Counted from the stretch's first letter, positions 30,682 through 42,981 are shown. The stretch: 64,000 nucleotides of DNA from Adiantum capillus-veneris (GCA_014529385.2 CM043953.1:68012372-68076371), one strand, 5' to 3'. Notes: generated by a model from the sequence alone, not told the origin. Translations and numbers: made by a program.

Positions 30682-31766
30682 ATCACGTGACACATCCATC
30701 CCTTGTGGACAAGCTACAGCACGACAAGGGTTTAGTCAATCCAGTCAGTCTAGATTTAGAAGTGATCTGGCACTTTTGTGAGTCTGTTCGCAGACCATGC
30801 ATGTCCTGACACTTAGTGTAGATGCATATCCTCTGGTTGCACACAGCATGAACATAAGCATTCCCATCAAAATCCTTCAGGAGAATTTTCCAGTGCATTT
30901 AGCCTATTTTACCTATTTTTGACATTTTTCACTTATTATTTTTTAATGACTTTTGTTGGAAAGTAGGTAGGGCATATTGCGTAAGTTTGTATCTAAGCAA
31001 ACCTAGACTAGCACTAATTGGCAAAAGAGGCAACAGGAGCAACATTGCTCAGCAGGCAACTTCTCAGCAAGAACCCTTGGTGGCGTTTCTCCTCCAAGCA
31101 AGAACCTCACTCCTAGCGTTTTTCATCAAGACCTATCGCCACAGACCTCCCAGCCTTGGCGTTTTTTCATCAAGCATCCCTCGCCAGGACAACCTCAGCC
31201 TAGCGTTTTCCAGAACCCCGAATCATCCCCCATTCCCATGGCGTTTTTCAGCAGATAAGCATTAGCAAATCTCAGCCTTTGACAAACCTAAGAACCAGCA
31301 GAAATTCAGCAATAAAGACCAACAAAATCAGCGTTTTCTCTTGCGTTTTCAGCAGCCGCAGATTTCAGCCATTTGCGTTTTTGGACAGCGGATAGGAAGC
31401 GTCAGATTTCAGCCACAACGTCGATCTTGTCATCCCCGTCGTCGACATCAACCTAGCCTAGACTTGTATCAGTCACATGCATCCACTTTGTACCAATTTG
31501 TGCAATCAAGAGTAGACCACTCTCGCCAACGAGAGTGGGGGCCTTCGGAGGAGGGTTTTACAAAGTCTCTAGTGTCGTATTCTCTTCTCTATCTCTCAGT
31601 CTCATACATTTGCACGCACACTGTCCATTCACTTTGTTTGTGATCATTGCACTCTCTCATTAAGAACGGAAGGCTCTCCCTTCCATAAGAACAAAAGGAA
31701 CCTTGAGCACAGTTCGGAGCACTCATCTTGAGCAAAGTTCAAACATTCATTCCGTTGCACCTTACA
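30682..31766 (+). repeat. 5' LTR of K2
   Basis: 1085 bp. The outer end is mutated to TATCACGTGACAC; the inner end CACCTTACA touches the primer site. It keeps the GCGTTTT/CAGATTTCAGC-rich zone (31087-31400) and the CTCTCGCC hairpin block (31518) seen in K1. Confidence 0.85.
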
Positions 31767-31767
31767 T

Positions 31768-31779
31768 TGGTATCAGAAC
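31768..31779 (+). promoter_or_regulatory. Primer binding site of K2 (initiator Met tRNA)
   Basis: TGGTATCAGAAC matches the iMet site at 11 of 12 bases, one base after the LTR end. The leader from here to 32225 shows no gene. Confidence 0.75.
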
Positions 31780-32225
31780 TTTGGCAGTGTTCTGTATCAC
31801 TCAAGGAAAAAACCACAAGAACCATAGAACTTTTTTTGCTTGTTGAGGTTGCACGAACCCAAGTTCGCTTGGGCGTGTCGATTCCTAATCATGTTTTTGA
31901 AGAGTGACAAGAATCCCAGGAAACAAGGGCTTGTCCAGCCTCCTCTTGTGCCTCTTTTCACTCATTGAGAGCAGACCATGCACTTAGCAGCCGGCCAATC
32001 GACGTGAGGTAGGAAAAAGCAACCTTGGTGTGAGCGCAAGGCCACCAAGGGGTGCGCCCGCGGAAAAGAGCAGAACTCGGTTGAAGGGTAATCCTTCTCT
32101 AACACAGATTGCAAGCGAAAGAAGACCCTGAAGAACCTCAAGACCCTCAAGCTCAAGAACCCCAAGAACCAAAGTTCCCCATGAACTTAAGAACCCAAGA
32201 CCACAAGAACCTAAGACTTCAGTGG

Positions 32226-33011
32226 ATGGTCATCACTCGAAGCGGAATGGATACTTCGCTTAGAGGTGATGAGCATGAGAGAGGCGAAGAAGAATTTTCC
32301 CCACCAGGAGGTTTTTCCGACCCTCCCCCTTCCCCATCTACGCCAAGGATTGCACGAACTCCTATAGAGGAGTTGGAGCAATTGTTTATGGAAAGACAGT
32401 TAGAACGCGAAGAAAGAAAAGCAGAAAGAAAGGCCTACGAAGAACGAAGGGCAGCCATAGATCGTGAATACAAAGAAGGCATGGCAGCCATAGAGAGTGA
32501 GCACGAGCAAGCACGCTTGGAAGCCAAAGAAAGACGAGCAAAATTTGATCGCGAGAACAACGAAAGACAAGCAGAATATGATCGCAAGAACAAAGCAAGA
32601 CAAGAGAAGGGCGACCAACACATGAAAGAGTTGTGGCGACTTTTTTCTCAAGTGCAGGCATACTTTGCACAGAATCGGGAAAAGGCGCCTCTCTCACTCC
32701 CTTCTTCTCCCAAGCATGACACACAGGATTTGCATGATTATGGGGAGCATGATGATTTGAATGCCAATGATTTGCATGATGATTTGGATGACAATGACAA
32801 GCATGATGATTTGCATGATCAAGATGTGATTTCTCACAAGCATGATGATTTGCATGAAGATAATGTGATTGTTCACAAGGATGATGTGTTAGTTGATACT
32901 TTCTCTAGTGAAGCTAACCTCATTGCAGATCCGATCAGTCACGAAGAACCGATCTTGGCTCTCAGCCTAGGTCCAAAGAACCCTTACAGGATGTGCTATG
33001 TGTTCGCGTGA
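32226..33011 (+). CDS. K2 gag-like coiled-coil / KHDD-repeat protein
   Basis: I take the ATG giving MVITRSGMDT, because gag proteins of LTR elements often begin with a short TRSG-type sequence; the frame is open upstream to 32109 without ATG. A Pro/Ser-rich segment is followed by a long charged coiled coil (about residues 50-135: LEREERKAERKAYEERRAA, then ERRAKFDRENNERQAEYDRK). His/Asp repeats (KHDDLHD, NDLHDDLDDND) and EEPILALS come next. It terminates early compared with K1's frame because of a shift near 32970. Sequence to 33120 continues the K1-like protein out of frame. Function unknown; a structural role is inference. Confidence 0.6.
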   Translation: MVITRSGMDTSLRGDEHERGEEEFSPPGGFSDPPPSPSTPRIARTPIEELEQLFMERQLEREERKAERKAYEERRAAIDREYKEGMAAIESEHEQARLEAKERRAKFDRENNERQAEYDRKNKARQEKGDQHMKELWRLFSQVQAYFAQNREKAPLSLPSSPKHDTQDLHDYGEHDDLNANDLHDDLDDNDKHDDLHDQDVISHKHDDLHEDNVIVHKDDVLVDTFSSEANLIADPISHEEPILALSLGPKNPYRMCYVFA

Positions 33012-33120
33012 TTACTACGCACGCATTGTACGAGTGTTTCATTCGTGATCGTTTCCTATATTTTAGTCAGCGTCTTTATGTGATCCCTTTTCACAGGCAT
33101 GACATATTGTACGTTGAGCA

Positions 33121-34742
33121 TAGATAGTGATCAGTCTAATTTATCTGTGTTAGATAAAGAAAGGTCAGCATTTTGGCAAAAGTTTAGTGACTGTTTTTCT
33201 GATTCATTACCGCCGCAATTGCCGCCAGAGAGACCTGAGGACCATCGGATAGATTTGGTGCCAGGGTGTAGCCCACCAAATAGACCCCCCTACAGGGTTA
33301 GTGCGGCACAGCAGAAAGAGATTATGGGCCAGGTTGAGGAGTTATTAGAGAAGGGGCTGATTCAGCCTAGTTCTTCATCCTTTTGCTCCCCAGTGCTCCT
33401 AGTGCAGAAGAAGGATGGCTCATGGCGCATGTGTATTGATTACCATGCGTTGAATAAGAATACCATCAAGAATAGGTTTCCTATTCCTAGAATTGATGAT
33501 ATTCTCGATCGTTTAGAGGGTGCTGCAATTTTCAGTAGGATAGACCTTAAGAGTGGGTACCATCAGATCCGTATAAGGCCAGAGGATGTGCACAAGACTG
33601 CATCTAGAACGATATTTGTTCTTTATGAGTTTCTAGTGATACCGTTTGGGCTAACAAATGCTCCTGCCACGTTCAACAGAATGATGGACCGGATTTTCCG
33701 CTCGCATCAACAGTTTGTTGGGACGTTCTTCGATGACATGATAGTGTACTCGAAGAATGAAGAGGAGCATAGGCGTCACTTGACCATTGTGTTCGAAGAG
33801 CTGCGCAGTCACAGGTTACTTGTCAATCCTAAGAAAAGTGAATTCTTCCTCGAAGAGATCCACTTTCTTGGCCACATAGTCTCAAAGGATGGTGTTAGAA
33901 TGGATCCCGCAAAGGTCGAAGCTATCAAGACATGGCCAGACTTGAAGACTGTGCACGATGTCAGAAGCTTCTTGGGATTGTGTTCCTACTATAGAAGGTT
34001 TATCAGAAATTTTGCAGAGATAGCATCGCCTCTTCACGCTTTGCAAAAGAAAGAGGTCACTTTCAGATGGACCCAAAAAGAGATTTCAGCTTTTAGTCTC
34101 TTAAAGGAAAAGTTGACTTCAGATCCAGTTATTGTTTTGCCAGATCTCAGGAAGTCATTTGTAGTCCAGTGTGACGCGTGTGGCAGTAGCATCGGAGCAG
34201 TGTTAATGCAAGATGGACGGGTAGTAGCTTATGAAAGCCGAATTTTGCAAGGGCCAGAGAGGACTATGCAAGTCTATGAGAAAGAGCTCTTGGCCGTGAT
34301 TCATGCGCTTTCTAGCTGGAAGCACTACCTCTTAGGTGCTGATTTTGTTGTCCAAACAGATCATCAGACCTTGCGATACTTCTTGACACAGTCAAAGTTA
34401 TCCGAAAAGCATATGCGATGGGCAAACATTCTTTCCATGTTCCACTTCCAGATTATGCATGTGGAAGGCAAGAAGAATGTTGTGGCTGATGCGTTATCAA
34501 GAAAGCCACAAATTTCAACTGTGTCAATTCCTTATCATCATGAGTTAGATGACATGAAGGAACAGTATACTGTTCATGAAGATTTTGCAAGGATCTTTGA
34601 ACAGTTACAAGAGGGACAACATCACGAGCACTACCTCCTCAGAGATGGTTTTATGATGATGCATGGCAGACTTTGTGTCACTAGGCCACTGCGACATAAG
34701 GTAGAGTCATGTCCCACCGTATGCAGGGCGTCATGGCATTGA
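33121..34742 (+). pseudogene. G: chromovirus RT-RNase H fragment
   Basis: From about 33124 the frame SNLSVLDKERSAFWQKFSD follows F from the protease-RT linker onward. The RT is complete (KKDGSWRMCIDYHALN; catalytic FFDDMIVYS). RNase H follows (VVQCDACGSSIGAVLMQ, EKELLAVIHAL, VQTDHQTL, then NVVADALSRKP). An 8-bp deletion at about 34703, relative to F, shifts the frame just before the integrase zinc region. Gag and protease are missing, replaced by K2. Confidence 0.88.
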
Positions 34743-35359
34743 TGCAACAGTTAAAGCGGTAGAGACATTCTTCTATTGGCCTACCTTGAGGAGAGATGTG
34801 GATGCCTTTGTGCGAGCATGCATAGTTTTCCAAAAGGTCAAGTTTGACAGGCAAAAGGCACCAGGGTTGTTACAACCACTGCCGATTCCGGATAAGCCAT
34901 GGGAAAGCATTGCTATGGACTTCATCTTTGACCTTCCAAGAACGCCAACAAGGAATGATGGTATATGGACCATTATCTGCAGGTTCATCAAGCACGCCCA
35001 TTTTATCCCTGTCAAAAAGAAGATAAAATCTGTTCAGATGGCACGCTTGTTCATGTACATTGTGTTTAAGTACCATGGTATGCCACAATCGATTATCAAT
35101 GATCGTGATCCTAGCATGACCAGTTTGTTCTGGAGAGGATTGTTTGAGAACATGGGTACTACGCTCAAGTTCTCGTTTTCGTTTTATCCACAAACTGATG
35201 GACAGTCAGAAGAGGCTAATTCTATTGTCTTAGATCTGCTTGCTATGTGTCAGATAATAAAGGCAAGTGGGAACAATATTTGCCTATGCTTGAGTATGCG
35301 TACAATAATACGGTGCATTCGTCTACTGGCAAAGCACCTTTTGAGATTGTTGAAGGCGG
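34743..35359 (+). pseudogene. G: integrase fragment up to insertion C
   Basis: 34786-35250 encodes RRDVDAFVRACIVFQK, where the second Cys of the zinc pair is Phe. The core follows: MDFIFDLP (first Asp), NDRDPSMTS (second Asp), QSEEANS (Glu). A shift lies after LDLL at about 35240. It stops at GCGG (35356-35359), the target duplicated by C; the protein resumes at 62516. Confidence 0.85.
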
Positions 35360-36496
35360 TGTCAGGAGTTTTTTGGAGCAATGGATTGCGCATATGTACA
35401 CACATGCATGGTGCATCAAATAAAGAATTGCCCATTTTCCAGAGCCAGGTGGTTACGTGGGGCCCACATGTGTACAAGTAGGACAGCATGTACATAGTGC
35501 ATCGATTTTCACTATCACCAGTACCAGTATGTTTTTTCTACAATAATGAGGAGTTTATAGCGCGTAAAACTTCTCGAGGAAGCTATCCGCGGGCCGACGA
35601 CATGAGGTAAGCAGGTGCGTCAGATGGCATCTAGTGGCGTCAGGAGGGCGAACGGAGTCAATATTTGCACGCGGATGAGGACGGACACAACGTGGGTGTT
35701 TTCTTGTGAGAGTTATGCAGAAAGGTCATCATTAGGACCACTTTTTGGGGCCACTTCACGTGGTTGCGAGACGCATTATTGAAAAGAAATAAGTGCCAGG
35801 TGTGCGGATGATGCAAAAAAGGTGACAACTATGCACTGCGAGGTCAGTTTTTGGCCTGTTCGGGGTCCGTTTGAGGTCATCTAAAAGGCCAAGGGTTCCC
35901 AACTAATAAAGCTAAGTGTGGGAACTAAAAAAACAGAGAGAAGACCTGAAAAAACGTGGAGAGAAGAGGAGGAACAACCACAGGTGTGTTTTTGGTGTTT
36001 TTGGAGCCTATTTTGGCCCTAAACTGCTCATCCGAGGTCGGATTTGAGCACTTTGACATTGTAGACCGGGGTTTTGGGCCGTTCCGGACGCGATGATGCT
36101 GTCCATTTTGCCAAATTCCTCACTCTTTTCCTGCTGTTTCTCTGTGTAAGTTTCTCCTATGAGCGAAGTTTCTACTCTAGTTTGTGATTGTATCTGGCTT
36201 ATTTTACCCATATTGTGTGAGCTATTTGCCCCATTGGTGTTGGCCCAAGCTCAATTGTATCTAAACATCAGAAATTCTCCTCTTTTGAGCTGAGTTTTTT
36301 GGGTGTGTGCGTGTGTGTGTCTCTGTGTTGAGTGGGCAAGTGGGAAGTCTCTCTCCTCTCACTCCATAGATGTGTTCCCTGTCTCGGCCAGGTGTGTTGT
36401 GTAAGCCGAGTGGTGCCCCATAGTGTGTGTGTATCTTCCGAAGAGTGTGTGTCGGGTCATTATAGAGGCGCTGTGTGTGTTTTCATCCCGCTCACA
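35360..36496 (+). repeat. 5' LTR of C
   Basis: 1137 bp, TGTCAGGAG to CCGCTCACA; the 3' partner is 1144 bp, with a 4-bp indel near the start and scattered substitutions. Confidence 0.93.
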
Positions 36497-36502
36497 TTCT
36501 TT

Positions 36503-36516
36503 TGGCGCCCCCACGG
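36503..36516 (+). promoter_or_regulatory. Primer binding site of C
   Basis: TGGCGCCCCCACGG, six bases after the LTR and identical to A's site. Confidence 0.65.
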
Positions 36517-37232
36517 AGGATCTTCTTCGAGTACCTTCTGCTTCGAGCTTCAAGCTTCGAGATTCGGGGCTACAGGTTACAGGTTACAGGTTACAGGGAC
36601 AGGTATAGGTACACGTGATTCACACAGGTATAGGTAGCTGGAGTACAGTGATATACTTACTAGCAGTGATGTCACTTGCAGTTATTGTGGGTATGCATCG
36701 CTTGGCGCCTGTTTGAGCGTATTTTCTGTTGGATTGTACGTTACTTGTGGAAACTGCCATTGTACGCATTTGTGGAGCCATACTTGGTTGTATTTGGCAG
36801 TCCCAACCATTTCTGAGACTTCGTCTGGAAGATAGTCATTTCTGAGACTTGACTATACGCGATTTGCATTAGCCTTCGTGTGAGGGTCGATAGCGTGAGG
36901 TTTTTATTGAGCTGGGGGATTCTCAAATATAAAGCTCCTTTCGGTGATACAGGTAGCTGGAGCACCCTTTTTGTGACCTCGCTATAGGCTATGTACTAGT
37001 GAGTCCTACTTGATGCTCGGGTTCTATTGTTGACAGTTTATGCATACATATACAGTCTATATTTTGGGTTCCTACTGCTCTATTTCTGGGGAAACTCTGC
37101 CAAAATTTTTCCAAGTTATGATGGCTGGTTTTTTGGTCTTTTGAGCCATTTATGCTGTTATGCTGCTGAAATTTTGGCAAGATCAGAGGTTAAGTAAGGT
37201 GTGCCTTCTTGGGAGCTTCATGGTTTGCTTTA

Positions 37233-37451
37233 ATGGATGATCAAAATCGCCCTCAATTCACTCCATTTCATTTCACTCAAAGAATCCAGATAAATGTTCA
37301 TGTGTCCAGGAAGATTTTTTTCCAACAGCGCATAGTCTTCATGTTCGGGCCAAGAAGATTAAGGGAGATACTGGAATGTCCTTTGCCTGTTGTAATTCCG
37401 ATGATCAACTATGAAAACTCATTTGATGTGCATGTGTTTGTCCTTATCTAA
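37233..37451 (+). CDS. Conserved 72-codon leader ORF of C
   Basis: It differs from A's copy at 15 positions in 219 bp without indels; 13 keep the amino acid, and the two changes are Gly to Arg and Leu to Phe. The start, stop and the 103-bp distance to gag are kept. The rest of the leader (36517-37232) holds ACAGGTTACAGGTT repeats near 36572 and the 130-bp segment absent from A. Confidence 0.75.
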   Translation: MDDQNRPQFTPFHFTQRIQINVHVSRKIFFQQRIVFMFGPRRLREILECPLPVVIPMINYENSFDVHVFVLI

Positions 37452-37553
37452 AGCTGAGCTCCATTGAAGTTTCTGGGGATTGGGTAGTCAAAAGTTTTGG
37501 GTTCTTGCACGTGTGTTCAAAGGGGTTCTCAAAGCATTGAAACTTGGGTAGCC

Positions 37554-38693
37554 ATGGCTTTCTCTTATCCGGAGTTTCATGGAAGAAGTGATGAAGATGT
37601 GGAAGAATTTTTGGAAAAGATGGAGGTTGCCTGCATTAGCAACCAGATTCATGACCCTGCGCAGATGTTACGCCTTCTCCAAATTTGTTTGAAGAGTGAT
37701 GCACGAGTTTGGTCTAAAGCATTTGAAGAGGAGTTGCGTGTGGCTGATCCACCTGTAACGTTGTGTTGGGACAATCTACGACATGGGTTGGAAGTGGAGT
37801 TTGTGAAGATAGAAGATCCTGACAAAGTGTTGCAAGAAGTACAGGCTTTGGTGCAAAAGGAAGGTGAGCCAGTAGATGCGTACATACGTAAGTTTTCATT
37901 GGCATGGGAGCGAATGTGCAAGGCCTTAGCACCACAGGTACCCCCGCCTGACATGATGAAGAAGGACAGGTTCTTGGCTGGTCTTTGGGAGAATATACGT
38001 TGGAGAGTGGAGCTAAAGAAGCCTAGGACATATGAAGATGCACTAGAGGTATCAAAGAACAAAGAGTGGAAGTTGAGGAAAATGAACCAGTTAGGGGTGG
38101 AGTCTTTGCCCATGAGGTCTGAATTTCAGCCTATAGAGTCTTTACAAGGTCGCATGCCAGGGGTTCATCACGAACCAGTGGTTCCCGTTACTACTCAGGT
38201 TATGCCTGCAGTGGTCACTACAACAGTGCAAGATGATGGGCTAAGGCAAGACATGAGGCAAGTGGTAGATTTGATGAAGAATCTCAGCCTAAACATGCTA
38301 GGTCAAGTGGGAAATAATCGAGGTCGAGGGAGGTTTGCAAATCAGCCAGGAGGTGAAGAAAGGCCTAGGAATGGTGTTGGACAAAGCAATGGTAGGTTTT
38401 GGAGGCAGACGCCCACATGTTATAATTGTGGAGAGTTGGGTCACATCAACCCGCAATGTGATAAGCCACCAAGGATGGGGGGAGACATGTATCCATTGCC
38501 AAGACAGGTGCTAACTAGGTCAAATGATTATGGCATCGAAATTAAGGGAGACGAAGGAACCAGTGGACTGACCCAAGAGGAAAAGGGAAAGACAAAAGTG
38601 CTAAGTGTAGTCACCTTGGAGAAGGCATCAGAGCTAGAGGATACATTAGTGATGCCTATTGGGAAGAGGACCACAGAGGATAAGGAAGGAAGT
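37554..38693 (+). pseudogene. C: gag, first part, up to insertion D
   Basis: ATG at 37554 (MAFSYPEFHGRSDED). Open to the insertion point, with capsid and the CCHC knuckle CYNCGELGHINPQC (about 38415-38460). It is cut by D after TEDKEG, at GGAAG (38689-38693). The translated stretch beyond that is D's LTR. Confidence 0.9.
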
Positions 38694-38879
38694 GTTGGGA
38701 TCGGAGAGCACACACACAGAGAGCCAGCACGAAGAAGGAGATAGACACAGTGTGTGGCGGGGCGGTACTCACACTACAATGTGTAGTTATGAGTATAGTT
38801 ATTATGAATGAGTAAATGAATGGCTGTACATGGGCGGCTGAACAACGGGCAGCCAGGCACATGGGCCTTTAACCCAACA
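38694..38879 (-). repeat. 3' LTR of D
   Basis: 186 bp, short for copia. 38880-38934 is the minus-strand 3' non-coding end with the purine tract AAGTGGGAGAT next to the LTR. Confidence 0.93.
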
Positions 38880-38934
38880 ATCTCCCACTTAAAGGCAGTG
38901 TGCCTTTAAAGTGGCCAAAGTACAGCAAAAGAAG

Positions 38935-41900
38935 TCAAGCCAAACCCATCAGCGATCTACAGTGTGCAAACCGCTGTGAGGCTAACGACTTCGTGAGTAG
39001 ATCAGCAGGGTTATCGTCAGTGTGTACCTTGACAAGCTCTATGCGCTTGTCCTCTAGCACCTCTCGTATGAAGTGATACCTCACCTCAATGTGCTTTGTC
39101 TTCGCATGGAAGACAGGATTCCGTGCCAACGCTATGGCACTCTGGCTATCACAATGTAGAATCGGAGCATCACCAGCCATACCAAGATCTCCCACTAGTC
39201 GTGAGAGCCATACGGCCTCCTTGGCAGCCTCAGTGGCAGCCATATATTCAGCCTCTGTAGTGCTCAAAGCAACGCATGGCTGTAAACGTGATGCCCACGA
39301 AACCGGTCCACCTGCAACTGTGAACACATAGCCGCTAGTAGACTTCCTCGAGTCCACTGACCCTGCATAGTCTGAATCTGTATATCCGCAAACAGACATA
39401 TCCTTCTCACCATAACATAGGGACAACTCTGAAGTCCCTCTCAAGTATCTGAGAATACCTCTCACTGCATCCCAATGATGCTTGCCCGGGTTAGACATGT
39501 ACCTGCTAACCAAACCAACTGCATGAGCAAGATCTGGACGCGTAGCCACCATGGCATACATCAAGGAACCAACTGCTGACGCATAGGGAATCTGAGACAT
39601 CTCTGTAGTCTCCAAATCTATCTGAGGACAGTCATCATGGCTGAGTTTTACATATGGAGGCAACGGGGTACTAATGGCCTTCCCCCCTTCCATATGAAAA
39701 CGCTCAAGCACCTTGTCAATGTACTCTTTCTGACTAAGAAAGAGCATCTTGCGAGAACGATCACGAGTGATCCGCATACCCAAAATATGACTAGCATCCC
39801 CAAGATCCTTCATGGCAAAGGTCTCATGTAGCCTATGTTTCAAGGCATCCACATCAGAAATACACTTCCCTGCGATCAGCATGTCATCCACATACAAAAC
39901 CAAAACAATAAGACTACCATCTGCAGCCTTGCGAGTATAGAGGCATGGGTCCTCATAACTGCGTACATAACCCAATGAACTCATGAATACATCAAACTTA
40001 CGATACCATTCACGAGATGATTGCTTCAGCCCATACAAGGTCTTAAGAAGCCGGCATACCATCTTCTTTGAACCATGAATAACAAACCCACTTGGTTGCT
40101 CCATGTACAAATCCTCGTGCAAGTCCGGATGTAAGAAAGCTGTCTTTACATCCATTTGCTTCAACTCCATGTCTTCTGTAGCTACCAAGGCAAACAACAT
40201 ACGCAAAGTAGACATCTTCACCACTGGGGAGAAGATCTCGTCAAAATCAATGCTCTTCTATTGCTTGAATCCTTTAGCCACAAGCCTTGCTTTGTACCTA
40301 GGCTTTGCATCCATTGAACACAATTTTATCTTGTAAACCCACTTGCATGGTAGTGCCTTCTTACCCTTTGGCAAAGGAGTAAGCTCCCACGTTTCATTTT
40401 GGATCAACGAATCCATCTCTGACTGCATAGCCTGCTCCCACTTGAGCTTGTCAACACTAGACATGGCCTCATCATAACATGATGGCTCCCCGCAATCAAT
40501 CAACAATACATAATCCATAGAAGGCACAAAACGCTGAGGCTGTCTTGCACGCCGCTCTGAACGCCTCAAAGACTGTGCAGGAGGTGCATCTGGCTGTCCC
40601 ACATCTACATGATCTCCCAACAAGGGCTGATCTCCCACTTGAGGGTCAATGGGCTGCCCACGAGCAGCCATGGGACCATCATACCGATGACCATCCTCCT
40701 CAAATATCACACGCCGAACCTCAACCGTTCGCGGTGATGCTCTATACATAGAGTCCTCATGAAAAACAACATCATGGCTGCGCACAATCTTCCTGTCAAT
40801 AGGATCCCACAATCGATAACCCATCTCACCAGAGCTACCATAACCCAAGAAGATACATCTCTTGCTCTTTGGATCCAATTTGCTGCGTTTTGCCTTAGGT
40901 ACATGTACATAAGCTTCACAGCCAAAAACACGAAGGTGACCATACGAAGGTGTCAAACCTGTCCATACCTCTTCAGGCACTTTGAAGCCCAAAGGAACAC
41001 TAGGTGAACGATTTATCAAATGCACAGAAGTGGCAACAGCTTCAGCCCAAAATCCATTTGACAAACCAGCCATAGAAAGCATACTACGGACTTTTTCTTG
41101 TATAGTCCTGTTCATGCGCTCTGCCACACCATTTTGAGGAGGTGTATAGGGAGCACTAAGCTCGCGCCGTATACCCTTCTCAACACATAATGTTGTGAAA
41201 GCATGAGACATAAATTCACCCCCATTGTCCGTACGTAAGCACTTCAACTTACAACCTGATTGGTTCTCAACAAGAGCCAACCATTGCGTAAATATATCAA
41301 ACACCATATCCTTCTTACGAATGGGGTATGCCCATACCTTCCTGCTAGCATCATCAATGAACGTAACAAAGTACATAGCACCTCCAAGAGAAGCATTGGG
41401 CATCGGCCCACATACATCACTATGCACCAAAGCTAGCTTTTCCAAAGATCTGTGTGGAACACTTTTCTTATGAGAAGACCGAGCATGTCGACCATAAAGG
41501 TAGTGCTCACAAAACTCAAAACCACCAAAATCTGAAACGGGAATGTAATCCGCACGTGCCAACAACTTCAAACCTTTCAGTGACATATGCCCCAAACGTT
41601 GATGCCATAAAGAAGCAGGAGGTTGCTCAGTGATCCCCACAATGTGATCAGCCACACTAGCTACACAAAGGGAATACAACGTATTCCTCTTAGCACCTTT
41701 AACCAAAACAAGGCTGCCCTTAGTGATCTTCCAACCTCCATCACCAAAAGATACATTGAAACCAAGTGAATCCAACTGACCCACACTAATCAAGCTTTTT
41801 GCAAGAGCCGGCACATGACGCACACGCTGCAAGACAAACATAGTAGAGTTTGGCATAGCCAAATGAATATCCCCAATGCCATGAATCTGCATAGAACGCC

Positions 41901-42981
41901 CATCGGCAATCCTTACAGTACCTGTGTTCGAAGCATCATAGTCATGAAACCACGACCTATGAGGTGTAACGTGAAAAGAAGCACCACTGTCAATGGCCCA
42001 ATCCATAGGCATACTACGCTCATGAGTGAGAAGAAAAGCGTCATCAAAATAGGATGCAAGCAACACATCACCAAGCTCTTCACTAGTAGCACTAGTCGGA
42101 GCACATACATGGTCATCTTGAGAGCTACACTCTCCCTGTGTTGCATTTAACTCCTCAATCTTGACATTGGATTTAGGCTTGTCCTTAGCATCATGGTCTT
42201 TCTTCTTACCATCTCCATTTTCCCTTTTCCACTTGTAGCAATCCTTTTTGAAATGGCCTTTTCTACCACAATGAAAACATTCCACATCCTTTTTACTTGT
42301 GCCTACACGGGACTTGCTTCTAGATTTACCCATGTTGGACTTATACTTGTCCATAGTCCTGCCTCTGACAACCATTGCACTAGAAGACTTACTACCTGCA
42401 TTATTCTTTCGATTAATCTCTTCCGTGAGAAGACTAGACTCCACATTAGTACTTGTCAACTCATCCGCAGGAACCGAGTTACTTATGGCTGTCCTAAATG
42501 TGTCCCATGACTCAGGCAACGTGACAAGTAAAAACATAGCTTTTACATTGTCCTCAAACGTAATTTTCTGCGTAGCAAGTTGGCTGAAAATTGTATTGAA
42601 CTCATTCAAATGCGCATTCATGGAAGCACCTTCCTCCATTCGCAAATCAATAAGCTTTTTAATCCAATACACCATAGAAGCAGCCGAATGCTTATCATAC
42701 ATATCGCAAATCCGCTGCCATAGCTCATAAGCTCCACCCTGTGCATCTTTCACATTGTAATAAACAGACTTTGAAAGGGAAAGCCTAATGGTAGACCTGC
42801 ACATCTCATCCAACTCCTCCCAATCATCCCTCTCCATGTTCTCTGGCTTAACTCCCTGCAACTTTAGAGGTCGAATCTGTTTCTTCTGCACCAAGACATC
42901 CCAAATCTGATCTTTTCAATATGAGAAATTAGCACCATCCAATTTCTCAATATTGAAAACTGTGTCCTCTTTAGTGCCCAT
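38935..42981 (-). pseudogene. gag-pol: D: copia polyprotein, two nonsense codons
   Basis: About 1348 codons in one frame from ATG at 42981. TGA at 42916-42918 replaces the Trp of the family's FSYWKDQIW motif, and TAG at 40258-40260 replaces a residue in the RT entry (KGFKQ-stop-KSIDFDEIF). Domains: CCHC knuckle CFHCGRKGHFKKDC (about 235), protease DSGAS (Asp331), pre-integrase HQRLGH with the Cys pair degraded (CEHYLYG), integrase Asp522, Asp585, Glu621 (DD35E), RT YVDDMLIAG (about 1030), and RNase H TDSDYAG with HTDDNPADLLTK near the end. No insertions or frameshifts seen. Either stop might be read through, but plain decay is simpler. Confidence 0.93.

Larger units (their letters stand above)
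30682..33120 (+). mobile_element. K2: 5' part of a K-family element, fused to G
   Basis: A 5' LTR (30682-31766), iMet-like primer site and gag-like gene match K1's family. Similarity to K1 (about 361-460 there) runs to GTTGAGCA at 33120 and then ends abruptly; the next bases belong to chromovirus pol (G). No K 3' LTR is found. The join is therefore a recombination or deletion scar, not a clean insertion. Confidence 0.75.
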
